64,000 nucleotides of DNA from positions 1 to 64,000 of the forward strand of contig SVBX01000002.1 of NCBI GenBank assembly GCA_015058655.1, given 5' to 3'. The stretch comes from Pseudoselenomonas ruminantium (GTDB lineage Bacteria > Bacillota > Negativicutes > Selenomonadales > Selenomonadaceae). Position numbers and translations under genes: made by a program. The notes below the pieces were generated by a model, which ran no database searches, was not told the DNA's origin, and worked only from the letters and a program-made list of their open reading frames with translations. Position 1 is the first letter of the stretch, and every line of letters begins with the position of its first letter. Shown piece after piece: positions 9,723 to 17,161 of the stretch.

Positions 9723-11173
9723 TGAATAAGCAAGTTATCTTTTATGTCCTCAGCCGCATGATCTTTGCGGAGGCGGTAGTGCTCTTATTTCCCATGTTTA
9801 TCGCCCTTTACAACCATGACCACAATGTGGTGAGTTTCCTCATGGCATCGGTGCTGGCTGGTACCGTGGGAATTATCATGCGCTCCCGCACCCGTATCAA
9901 GGCGGAGAAGCTGACCTTGAAGGAGGGCATTGCCATCACGGGACTGGCCTGGGTGGTGACGACCTTTCTGGGGATGCTGCCCTATGTGAGTGGTGGCTAT
10001 CTGAATGGCCTGGACGCTGTCTTTGAGAGCATTTCCGGCTTCACCACTACGGGAGCTACCACCTTCACCACCCTGGAGGGGCTGCCTCAGAGCATCCTTT
10101 TCTGGCGGGCCATGACCAACTGGCTGGGAGGATTGGGCATCATCGTGATTTTCATTGCCCTGCTGCCCCAGGCAGGAGCCAGCACCGTGAATATGTACCG
10201 GGCTGAGGGGGCGGGGCCTACGGATGACCGGGTGCTGCCCCGGCTGCGGGATATGACCAAGGCTCTTTTCATCATCTACATTTCCTTTACGGCGGCTGGC
10301 ACTTGTCTCTTCATGGTGGGAGGGCTGGATCTTTTCCAGTCCTTGGTGCACGCCATGGCTTCCATAGCCGGGGGCGGTTTCTCTTCTTACGATGACAGCG
10401 CCATGCACTTTGACAGCGTGTGGCTGGAAGGCTGGATGACGGCCCTTATGGCTATAGCCGGGGGAAGTTTTGGCCTTTACTATCGAGCCTGGCACAAGGG
10501 ACTGCATGTGCTGTGGCGGGATACGGAGTTCCGCTGCTACGTGTGCTGGCTGGGGGGCACTTCCCTGCTGATAGCCCTGGTGCTGATGGCAGAGCTTGGC
10601 TACACGCCGGGCTATGCCCTGCGGCTCTCGACTTTCCAGGTAAGCTCTGTGGCCACCACGGGTTTTGTGTCCACGGATTTTGACCTGTGGCCCGAGTTCA
10701 CTAAGGGCATCCTCATCCTCCTGATGATAGTAGGGGGGTGCGGCGGCTCCACTGCCAGCGGCCTGAAGGTGGCGAGAATTATCGTCCTTTGCAAGAGCAC
10801 CTGGAATATCGTGCATCAGAAACTTTCCCCCAGGAGGGTGACTCCTGTGCGCCTGGGTGGTGCCAGGGTGGAGGAAAACCAGGTGCTGCGCATTGGCCAG
10901 TATTTCTTCCTCTACATGGCCTGCCTGGCCCTGTGCACTCTTCTTATGACCTGGGACGGCATCGGCACCTTCGATTCCTTCGGCATCGCCGTAGCCACCC
11001 TGGGCAATGTAGGCCCCGGCTTCGGCGTCATCGGAGCTACCCAGACCTACGCGGGGCTATCGGATTTTGCGAAAGTCACTCTCTGCATCTTCATGCTGCT
11101 GGGTAGGCTGGAGATACTGACCCTGCTGGTGATGCTGCGGCCTAGCTTCTGGCGGGAGGAGCGGTATTGGTGA
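9722..11173 (+). CDS. trkH: Second Trk-type potassium uptake membrane subunit TrkH
   Basis: This is another full-length TrkH-like membrane protein (483 residues). Its filter-type segments include Ser-Gly-Phe-Thr-Thr-Thr-Gly-Ala near residue 107 and GGCGGSTASGLK near residue 338, the latter a typical TrkH C-terminal motif. It is clearly paralogous to, but diverged from, the TrkH just upstream. The start is ATG 9722, which overlaps the preceding TAA; an in-frame GTG at 9716 is possible. The two tandem genes with trkA form one operon. Whether they make mixed dimers or serve different conditions cannot be told from sequence. Confidence 0.88.
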   Translation: MNKQVIFYVLSRMIFAEAVVLLFPMFIALYNHDHNVVSFLMASVLAGTVGIIMRSRTRIKAEKLTLKEGIAITGLAWVVTTFLGMLPYVSGGYLNGLDAVFESISGFTTTGATTFTTLEGLPQSILFWRAMTNWLGGLGIIVIFIALLPQAGASTVNMYRAEGAGPTDDRVLPRLRDMTKALFIIYISFTAAGTCLFMVGGLDLFQSLVHAMASIAGGGFSSYDDSAMHFDSVWLEGWMTALMAIAGGSFGLYYRAWHKGLHVLWRDTEFRCYVCWLGGTSLLIALVLMAELGYTPGYALRLSTFQVSSVATTGFVSTDFDLWPEFTKGILILLMIVGGCGGSTASGLKVARIIVLCKSTWNIVHQKLSPRRVTPVRLGGARVEENQVLRIGQYFFLYMACLALCTLLMTWDGIGTFDSFGIAVATLGNVGPGFGVIGATQTYAGLSDFAKVTLCIFMLLGRLEILTLLVMLRPSFWREERYW

Positions 11174-11194
11174 GGTTTGTGGCATATTTTGTTA

Positions 11195-11224
11195 TTGCTT
11201 TTAGGGGGCGGTGGGTGGTATAAT
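11195..11224 (+). promoter_or_regulatory. Promoter of the candidate antitoxin RNA
   Basis: TTGCTT (11195-11200) and a perfect TATAAT (11219-11224) have an 18-bp spacer. It drives a short transcript towards the terminator at 11263-11298 and has no open reading frame after it, as expected for an sRNA. Confidence 0.6.
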
Positions 11225-11230
11225 CAAGGT

Positions 11231-11303
11231 GCAAAGAAAAGTCGAGCATATGACACACAACAAAAACCCCGCAGGGAGTGGTTACCCTGCGGGGTTTTGT
11301 GAT
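11231..11303 (+). ncRNA. Candidate type I antitoxin antisense RNA (par RNAII-like)
   Basis: The predicted transcript runs about 70 nt from the promoter at 11195-11224 to the shared terminator at 11263-11298. It carries AAAGTCGAGCAT (11238-11249). The same 12 bases recur on this strand at 11431-11442, opposite the start codon and first three codons of the toxin peptide, so the RNA could pair with the toxin start region. It would also pair through the shared terminator hairpin. Convergent genes, direct repeats and a shared terminator are the known design of the par locus of plasmid pAD1. That this one works as an antitoxin is inference. Confidence 0.6.
11263..11298. terminator. Bidirectional terminator shared by toxin mRNA and antitoxin RNA
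   Basis: A perfect 14-bp stem (11263-11276 with 11285-11298, 8-nt loop) has A and T runs on its outer sides, so it can end transcripts from both directions. Confidence 0.85.
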
Positions 11304-11346
11304 TCGTGTATTGGCTTGGTTAGAGCTTGCACAGAATCATAGAGGG

Positions 11347-11442
11347 TTAACGCTTCTTGCTGCCCTCCAGGGCTTTACACACGTAAAAGGCGATAACACC
11401 GCCTAAAACGCTGGCAGCCGTGGCAATTGCAAAGTCGAGCAT
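11347..11442 (-). CDS. Candidate type I toxin: 31-residue membrane peptide (Fst/Ldr-like)
   Basis: This tiny gene reads MLDFAIATAASVLGG, continues through a hydrophobic segment (about residues 5-22), and ends in the basic tail GSKKR. That is the usual plan of type I toxin peptides: one membrane helix and a charged tail. GGGAGG lies 7 nt before the ATG. Upstream on the same strand is a good promoter (11492-11521). The predicted mRNA of about 225 nt runs into the bidirectional terminator at 11263-11298. In its leader, CTCCC can pair with the GGGAG of the ribosome site, which would hide it, as described for Fst mRNA. The convergent RNA is described at 11231-11303. A plain small membrane protein is the alternative. 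Confidence 0.65.
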   Translation of the reverse strand: MLDFAIATAASVLGGVIAFYVCKALEGSKKR

Positions 11443-11491
11443 GATCACACCTCCCTTCGTGCGAACTCCGGGAGTAAGAGGCAGCACCTAT

Positions 11492-11521
11492 ATTATGAAT
11501 CAATTGTTCGCTGACAGTCAA
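11492..11521 (-). promoter_or_regulatory. Promoter of the toxin peptide mRNA
   Basis: Read on the minus strand, TTGACT (11521-11516) and CATAAT (11497-11492) have an 18-bp spacer. The start would be near 11485, giving a leader of about 43 nt. Confidence 0.65.
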
Positions 11522-11557
11522 GGCAAAACTTCTTTGAGAAATTTTTCCCTACCCTCT

Positions 11558-11583
11558 TAAGAAATCCCCAAATCCTACGATAT
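11558..11583 (+). promoter_or_regulatory. SigD/FliA-type flagellar promoter
   Basis: TAAG (11558-11561) and TACGATAT (11576-11583) are 14 bp apart, close to the SigD consensus TAAA-N14/15-GCCGATAT. It lies 164 bp before the flagellin start. The leader contains a GGGCGG...CCGCCC hairpin (about 11610-11631). Confidence 0.6.
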
Positions 11584-11746
11584 ATAGAATAGATATATAT
11601 GTCAGACAAGGGCGGGGGACTTCCACCGCCCTTTATGGGCAATAAGAGCATAAGCCTTGGGCCTTACAGGGACAGTAGGACAGAGGCTATTGTGAAGGAT
11701 TTGACTAGGCAGCCATTGGCTGCCCACCAGGGAGGATGTGTCAACA

Positions 11747-13627
11747 ATGGCAATGGTTGTAAAGAACAACATGTCAGCAGTGAATACGCTGAATGTCCTG
11801 AATGCAAACTCTGCCGCACTGGCGAAGGATTTGCATCAAGTGGCTACGGGCATGAAGGTGAACTCCGCTGCCGACGACAACTCGGGGTATGCCATCTCGG
11901 AACGGATGCAGGCACGCATTCGTGCACTTAACCAGGCGGATCAGAACACTCAAAATGGCGCCAATATGCTGAAGGTGGCAGAGGGAGCGGTCAGCTCCAC
12001 AGTGGATATTCTCAAGACCATGAAGGAAAAGGCCATCAACGCAGCCAACGACAGCAACACGGATGCGGATAGGGCCACTATCCAAAAGGAGCTGGATCAG
12101 TCCATCGATCAGATTGATGATAATGCGCTGATTACTTATAACAGCAAGACTTTGGTGGATGGCAGCAGGATGGCGAAGGGAGTAGCTACGAAAACTTCGC
12201 TGACGAACCAGAGCCTGAGTGAAGACACTAAAGGGGCTACCAAGCTGGTTGATTTGAAGAATCGCAATGGTGAGGGGCTGAATATACAGAGTACGGATAG
12301 CCTGAATATTTCTTATGTTATTCAGGGGCGAACATATACTACCGATATTGACATTGATGAAAATATTACATTGCAGGAAGCTCTTGACAAAGCTGCTAGG
12401 ACATATTATGTAAATAGTCCTGTTGGTTCACAAATTGAAGGAAAGTTCAATAGTTCGATGAAGGCAGCGGAAGTTAAATATAATGATACAATGGCTCAGG
12501 CAGAAGTAACATATAATGCTACCTTGAACCAAGCTACAGTTCAGGCTGTGACAGGATATACTGGAAATAATTTGAAGGCAGCGATAGCAGCTGCAGAAAA
12601 TGCAGTGACAGATGCAGATAATATTATTAAGACTGCTAAGGCTGAAATTAATGATCGGGGGTGGCCGTATACTGGTGCTAGTGGATGGAGCGACGAGGTG
12701 TTTGTTACTAATACATCGAATCTGATGTATAAATCCGACGGTACTGACCCTGTGCTTGCAGGTAGCGCAGATGCTAATCATCAGACAACATCTGCTGGCA
12801 TGGTTCAAAACAAAAAAGATGCACAAAATATCCTTGGTCAACTAAATCAAGAATATAAAGATGTGGATGACGCTGCAAAAGAGGTAAGAAAGGCGACCGA
12901 AGATCAGGCGCAAGCGGTTAGAGACCAAGAAGAAGCTGCTGCATGGGCTGAATATGCTGATTCTCTCGGTGAGTTGACACCGTATGATTTAGTCGTTGAT
13001 ACTGGTAATGTAGTAGGTAAGGCGGCTTCCGGTGATACGGTTTATACAGCTAACCGTGAAAATGCCATCACTATTAAATCTGCCACTGCTGGGGTGAAAT
13101 ACCAGATTTCCGGTTTGACTTTTAGCGTGTCTGATTCAAAAGGGCAGGTAAAGAAATCTGTTAATGCGGTGTTGGATAACTTCACTGAAACCGTCAGGGC
13201 GGTCAACAAGTCAAACGACAACGCCATTACCCTGCAAATGGATGCCAAGGCTAACCAGACTATTCGCATCAGCCTCACAGATATGCGCTCAGAGGCTCTT
13301 GGGCTGAAAAGTTCTGATGGCGTGACACTCAGCGTGGCCACGCAGAAGAATGCCAATGCAGCGGTGAATGTGCTGGACAACGCCATCCAAAAGGCGCTGA
13401 ATCAGCAGACGGATATCGGTGCTGTGGCGAACCGTATGGAGCAGACTTCCAATAACCTCCATATCGCCCGTGACAACGTCCAGGCCTCTGAATCCACTAT
13501 TCGTGATGCCGATATGGCCAAGGCCATGACCTCCTATACCAAGAACAACATTCTCCTGCAAGCAGCCCAAAGCATGCTGGCCCAGGCCAACCAGTCCAGC
13601 TCGAATGTGCTGAGTTTGTTGCAGTAG
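11747..13627 (+). CDS. Flagellin with large variable central domain
   Basis: This structural subunit of the flagellar filament has 626 residues. The conserved N-terminal D0/D1 part begins MAMVVKNNMSAVNTLNVL and covers about residues 1-150. The conserved C-terminal D1/D0 part covers about residues 520-626 and ends SSNVLSLLQ. Between them lies a variable domain. Its DNA (about 12290-13130) is clearly more AT-rich than the ends and contains two back-to-back 11-residue repeats (AEVKYNDTMAQ, AEVTYNATLNQ) and an Ala/Glu/Gln-rich predicted coiled coil. ATG 11747 is chosen by homology of the N-terminus; GGAGG lies 11 nt upstream. The gene stands alone between its own SigD-type promoter and a terminator. 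Confidence 0.93.
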   Translation: MAMVVKNNMSAVNTLNVLNANSAALAKDLHQVATGMKVNSAADDNSGYAISERMQARIRALNQADQNTQNGANMLKVAEGAVSSTVDILKTMKEKAINAANDSNTDADRATIQKELDQSIDQIDDNALITYNSKTLVDGSRMAKGVATKTSLTNQSLSEDTKGATKLVDLKNRNGEGLNIQSTDSLNISYVIQGRTYTTDIDIDENITLQEALDKAARTYYVNSPVGSQIEGKFNSSMKAAEVKYNDTMAQAEVTYNATLNQATVQAVTGYTGNNLKAAIAAAENAVTDADNIIKTAKAEINDRGWPYTGASGWSDEVFVTNTSNLMYKSDGTDPVLAGSADANHQTTSAGMVQNKKDAQNILGQLNQEYKDVDDAAKEVRKATEDQAQAVRDQEEAAAWAEYADSLGELTPYDLVVDTGNVVGKAASGDTVYTANRENAITIKSATAGVKYQISGLTFSVSDSKGQVKKSVNAVLDNFTETVRAVNKSNDNAITLQMDAKANQTIRISLTDMRSEALGLKSSDGVTLSVATQKNANAAVNVLDNAIQKALNQQTDIGAVANRMEQTSNNLHIARDNVQASESTIRDADMAKAMTSYTKNNILLQAAQSMLAQANQSSSNVLSLLQ

Positions 13628-13651
13628 ATTCAAAATTGAATATTTGGCAAG

Positions 13652-13682
13652 AAAAGTCTCCCGCTACGGGAGGCTTTTCCTG
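13652..13682 (+). terminator. Intrinsic terminator of the flagellin gene
   Basis: AAAAGTCTCCCG and CGGGAGGCTTTT pair around a short loop and are followed by pyrimidines. It lies 24 nt after the flagellin stop. Confidence 0.8.
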
Positions 13683-13692
13683 TTTGATGTGG

Positions 13693-13796
13693 TATAACTC
13701 GGAAGAAGATGTCCCCCACTTCTATAAGTGGGGGCGGCAAACTACTAACAGGCGGCGAGTTAATATCTCCCGCCTCGTTGGAACAACGGTGTTATA
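13693..13796 (+). repeat. Dispersed structured element, family 1 copy 2 (104 bp, short form)
   Basis: This copy has the same TATAAC/GTTATA ends, C5 hairpin and conserved core as copies at 6585, 16981 and 52101. It lacks the variable hairpin near the 3' end, so the copy is about 36 bp shorter. It precedes the small gene at 13834. Confidence 0.85.
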
Positions 13797-13833
13797 ATAT
13801 CAGGTAAGGAAGAACTTCAAAGGAGGCAGAATA

Positions 13834-14115
13834 ATGATGTTGTATGCAACCTTTATATTAAAAGAAAATATTTATCTTAATGTGTTTGTCATGAAAGAAT
13901 ATGAGGACAGAGACGGTGGGGATAACCTTATTATCCGTGTAGAGCAAAAGGAAAAGGAAGAAAATTTTAGTGAATGGAGACTGCCGGATATGGCCTGCTA
14001 TAAGTCGTATGGATTTTCAGAGCTTGATTTATTTGCTATAGAAGATTATTTGACCGTTAATGAATCAATTATATGGGATGATTGGAGGGAACAGAAAAAT
14101 GCCCGAATTGCTTGA
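13834..14115 (+). CDS. Small protein of unknown function
   Basis: I do not recognise this 93-residue protein. It is acidic and rich in charged residues after a short hydrophobic beta-like start, with no signal peptide and no metal-binding cysteine pattern. AAAGGAGG lies 7 nt before the ATG, so it is very likely translated. It is AT-rich like the Uma2-type gene that follows about 110 bp downstream, and the two may have arrived together. There is no clear terminator between them. Confidence 0.6.
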   Translation: MMLYATFILKENIYLNVFVMKEYEDRDGGDNLIIRVEQKEKEENFSEWRLPDMACYKSYGFSELDLFAIEDYLTVNESIIWDDWREQKNARIA

Positions 14116-14225
14116 TATGTATTTGGGGTATGGACATCACATTTCAAACATTCTAATTTGATACGATAAAAGATAGGCTTTTGCAAGAGGTAGGGATGAT
14201 TGATTGCAAGCGTATTGGAGAGGAT

Positions 14226-14783
14226 ATGGCTATGGAAGAAGTATTAGAATACCAGAAGTCAGAATTGATTGACGGAGTGGTTTACGATATGAGTCCGGCG
14301 AATACGAAGCATATAAATATACAGAACAATCTTATTACTATTATCAGACAATATTTGAAAGGTAAAAGATGCAGGGCCTTTACAGAGATTGGTGTTTATC
14401 TGGACAAAGACAATTATTTTATTCCTGATTTGGTAGTGGTATGCGATCGCAACAAGATAACAGACAGAGGCATCGAGGGGGTGCCTGATTTTGTGGTGGA
14501 GGTATTGTCTCTTAGCACCAGAAAAAAAGATATAACTGTAAAAAAGAATACCTATGAGAGATTTGGCATAAAGGAATATTGGATTATCAGCCCAAAGGAT
14601 GAAGCTATTGAGGCTTATCTTTTGAAAGATGGCAAGTATGAACTGGATAATGTTTACCACAATGCCTCAGAGGCCGAGATGGAATACATGACTGAAGAGG
14701 AGAAGAAGGAGATACATTTGTCTTTGAAGATAAGCCTTTATGATGATTTGGAGATACAGACCAAGGACATATTCGAGGAATAG
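14226..14783 (+). CDS. Uma2-family (DUF820) putative endonuclease
   Basis: This 185-residue protein of the Uma2/DUF820 family has the PD-(D/E)XK nuclease fold, whose cellular role is mostly unknown. The family pattern is visible: ELIDGVVYDM near the N-terminus, IPDLVVVCDR, and VPDFVVEVLSLSTRKKD carrying the second acidic and lysine positions, then a KEYWII strand. The start is uncertain. ATG 14226 or 14232 fits the family N-terminus and GGAGAGG, while ATG 14196 would add 10 residues. Genes of this family often occur in multiple copies in mobile regions. The low GC here compared with neighbours agrees with transfer, but no transposase is visible. Confidence 0.75.
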   Translation: MAMEEVLEYQKSELIDGVVYDMSPANTKHINIQNNLITIIRQYLKGKRCRAFTEIGVYLDKDNYFIPDLVVVCDRNKITDRGIEGVPDFVVEVLSLSTRKKDITVKKNTYERFGIKEYWIISPKDEAIEAYLLKDGKYELDNVYHNASEAEMEYMTEEEKKEIHLSLKISLYDDLEIQTKDIFEE

Positions 14784-14854
14784 TGTACCACCTCGTCCTT
14801 ATGTGTAAAAATAATTGTTCGAGATGTGGTCAGATGCAAGGAAAAGTCCAAGAT

Positions 14855-14893
14855 CACACAAAAAGCCACCCTTTTGCGGTGGCTTTTTGTGTG
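14855..14893. terminator. Bidirectional terminator
   Basis: A perfect stem (CACAAAAAGCCACC with GGTGGCTTTTTGTG) has A and T runs on both sides. It lies between the Uma2 gene and the convergent secreted-protein gene, so it probably serves both. Confidence 0.85.
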
Positions 14894-14915
14894 TAGCGTG
14901 ATGAAACTGGTGTTC

Positions 14916-15287
14916 TTATTTATGCTCAGGCTGGGCCGGGAGTTTTTTCTCCTGGGGGGCCTGCTTGTGGTTCTGGTCATACTTTGTTTCCTTTACCTCT
15001 TTGGACTTCTGCTCATGAGCAGGGGCCTTGGCGGTGGGCTGCTTGTCCGTCTTGGCCTTCTTGTCTTTGGGGTTCTGGCCCTCGAAGTCCTTCATCTGCT
15101 CGATCTGGATGGCTTCATTTTTCTGCTTGGCTTGCTTATCCTGCTGCTTGCTTATCTGGGGGGCGGGCTGCTCTGCTTTGGGCAGTTCTTTATGGGGGGC
15201 TTCTGCTGCGTAGGTGGTGGATGCTGCTACGCCGAAGGCGAAGGTGCCTGCCATAGCGAGTGCGGTGAATTTTTTAAGGTCGAACAT
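14916..15287 (-). CDS. Secreted Lys/Gln-rich low-complexity protein
   Basis: This 123-residue protein begins with a clear Sec signal peptide (MFDLKKFTALAMAGTFAFG, cleavage after ...TTYA near residue 28). The mature part is almost wholly Lys, Gln, Glu, Pro and Ala with no cysteines, probably disordered and highly charged, so it is likely periplasmic or envelope-bound. AAGGAGG lies 6 nt before the ATG at 15287; the longer in-frame upstream extension has no ribosome site. Function is unknown. The convergent gene shares the terminator at 14855-14893. Confidence 0.75.
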   Translation of the reverse strand: MFDLKKFTALAMAGTFAFGVAASTTYAAEAPHKELPKAEQPAPQISKQQDKQAKQKNEAIQIEQMKDFEGQNPKDKKAKTDKQPTAKAPAHEQKSKEVKETKYDQNHKQAPQEKKLPAQPEHK

Positions 15288-15468
15288 AGAACTCCTCCTT
15301 TTGTTTCCTGCGCCAAGCTGGCGCTTATCACGACTGTCGCGGGAGTTTTCTTCCCTGACGATGATTTCATTATAGGCGTTGCTTCTTAGAGGAGCTTTAG
15401 AGGGCAATTAACTTTCTATTAAAAGTTGATGTAAACCAGCTGAAAGCATCAATACGCCCTAACTTCCC

Positions 15469-15497
15469 TTGACATATGTCATACGCCTTAGTAAAGT
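15469..15497 (+). promoter_or_regulatory. Promoter of the nagE-nagA operon
   Basis: A perfect TTGACA (15469-15474) and TAAAGT (15492-15497) are separated by 17 bp. The start would be near 15504, giving a leader of about 75 nt. Confidence 0.65.
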
Positions 15498-15578
15498 AGA
15501 AGTGACAATCGTAATGACATATATATGTATGTTTGCGGCCTGTGGAGGGCTGCTTGGGGAGATATTAGGGGGTATTCT

Positions 15579-16985
15579 ATGGGATTCTTGTTCAAGAGGC
15601 TTCAGGAAATAGGCAAGGCGCTGATGCTGCCTATTGCTGTGCTGCCGGCGGCGGCTCTTTTGCTGCGTTTGGGAGCGACTGATGTATTGGACATTCCCTT
15701 CATTGCGAAGGGAGGCGGAGCGGTTTTTGATAATCTGCCCTTGATTTTCTCCATAGGCATTTCCGTGGGAATCGCCAAGGATGGCAGCGGCGCAGCTGGG
15801 CTGGCCGGGGGCATTGGCTATTTGGTGCTGGTGGGCGCTATGTCTGCCATAGATGCTACTCTCAATATGGGGGTATTGGCGGGAATAATCTCAGGCATCG
15901 AGGCGGGATGCCTTTATAATCGTTTCCACAATATAAGGCTGCCTGAGTTCCTGGGTTTTTTTGGCGGCAGCCGCTTTGTGCCTATTGCCACCGCGCTTTC
16001 ATCTATTGCCCTGGCCCTGGTCTTTGGAAATGTCTGGGGCACATGCCAGTCAGTGATACAGGGAATCGGCGAGTGGATTATTGGCGCCGGTGCTGTGGGG
16101 ACTTTTGTCTATGGCGTGCTGAACCGCCTTCTGATTCCCGTGGGGCTGCACCATATATTGAATAGTTTTATCTGGTTTGTTTTTGGGGAGTACACTACGC
16201 CTGCAGGGGTGGTGGCTACCGGCGACTTGAATCGCTTCTTTGCAGGTGACCCTCATGCAGGCATGTTTATGGCAGGTTTCTTCATCATGATGATGTTCGG
16301 CATGCCTGCTGTGGCCCTGGCCATGTATTATGCTGCGCCGGCAGCTAAAAGGCCTGAGATTGCGGGGATGCTGGCTTCGGTGGCTTTTACCTCTTTTTTG
16401 ACGGGCATTACGGAACCGGTGGAATTCATGTTCATGTTCATTTCGCCCGTGCTTTTCGGCATCCATGCAGTGCTGACGGGGCTGGCGCTGGCGGTGGCGT
16501 ATTCTTTCGGTATTCTGCACGGTTTCGGCTTTTCGGCAGGGTTTATTGACTATATCATGAACTATGGCCTGGCGACTAAGCCGCTTTATATACTGCCCTT
16601 GGGATTGGTGTTTGGCGCGGTGTACTATGCTGTTTTCAGCTGGGCTATCAGGCATTATGACCTGCCTACCCTGGGGCGCTATGAGGAAGAGAAAATGGCT
16701 GCTGCGGCTGAAGAGACGCGGACAGCACCGGCTGAGGAGACGGCGGAGAGCGGCAGGGCAAGGCAGGTGGCTGCTGCTCTGGGCGGTTTTGAAAATCTTC
16801 TCGTCATCGGCAATTGCGCTACTCGCTTGCGGTTGGAGGTAGCTGACCCGGAACTGGTGGATGAGGGGGCTTTGAAAGCGCTGGGAGTTCGAGGTGTTTT
16901 CAGAGCGGGCAAGAATGTTCAGGTAGTAATTGGCACTCAGGTGGAGTTTTTGGCAGGAGAAATGAAACGGCTGAAGAATATATAA
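15579..16985 (+). CDS. nagE: PTS N-acetylglucosamine-type transporter, EIICB (NagE-like)
   Basis: This inner-membrane phosphotransferase permease takes up and phosphorylates an amino sugar, most likely N-acetylglucosamine since nagA follows. Its 468 residues form an EIIC domain (about residues 1-365, with LLIPVGLHHILN and the GITEPVEF loop typical of the glucose/GlcNAc class). A short linker and a C-terminal EIIB domain follow, with the phosphorylated Cys in NCATRLRL near residue 411. There is no fused EIIA domain, so EIIA must be supplied by another gene, not seen here. The ATG at 15579 follows GGGGG; upstream in-frame codons lack a site. The stop codon lies inside the start of the repeat at 16981. 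Confidence 0.88.
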   Translation: MGFLFKRLQEIGKALMLPIAVLPAAALLLRLGATDVLDIPFIAKGGGAVFDNLPLIFSIGISVGIAKDGSGAAGLAGGIGYLVLVGAMSAIDATLNMGVLAGIISGIEAGCLYNRFHNIRLPEFLGFFGGSRFVPIATALSSIALALVFGNVWGTCQSVIQGIGEWIIGAGAVGTFVYGVLNRLLIPVGLHHILNSFIWFVFGEYTTPAGVVATGDLNRFFAGDPHAGMFMAGFFIMMMFGMPAVALAMYYAAPAAKRPEIAGMLASVAFTSFLTGITEPVEFMFMFISPVLFGIHAVLTGLALAVAYSFGILHGFGFSAGFIDYIMNYGLATKPLYILPLGLVFGAVYYAVFSWAIRHYDLPTLGRYEEEKMAAAAEETRTAPAEETAESGRARQVAAALGGFENLLVIGNCATRLRLEVADPELVDEGALKALGVRGVFRAGKNVQVVIGTQVEFLAGEMKRLKNI

Positions 16986-17119
16986 CGAGCACAAGATGTC
17001 CCCCACTTCTATAAGTGGGGGCGGCAAACTACTAACAGGCGGCGAGTTAATATCTCCCGCCTCGTTGAAACACCAAGAGGAAGATTTGTCTTCGACAAAT
17101 CTGGAACAACGGTGTTATA
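16981..17119 (+). repeat. Dispersed structured element, family 1 copy 3 (139 bp)
   Basis: This is a full-length copy with TATAAC/GTTATA ends. The variable hairpin is at 17082-17102 (AGATTTGTC, loop TTC, GACAAATCT). It overlaps the nagE stop codon and fills the nagE-nagA gap, inside what should be one operon. Compared with copy 4, both arms differ at matching positions. Confidence 0.9.
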
Positions 17120-17161
17120 AGCTGATAGGTATGAATTACGACATAAGGCAGGAGGTTAGCG

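Noticed and set aside
11599-11931. Cysteine-containing frame at the start of the flagellin region
   Set aside because: It overlaps the conserved flagellin N-terminus in another frame and has no ribosome site.
14826-15389. Hydrophobic plus-strand frame opposite the secreted Lys/Gln-rich protein
   Set aside because: Its leucine and glycine richness simply mirrors Lys/Gln/Pro codons of the other strand, which has a signal peptide and AAGGAGG site.
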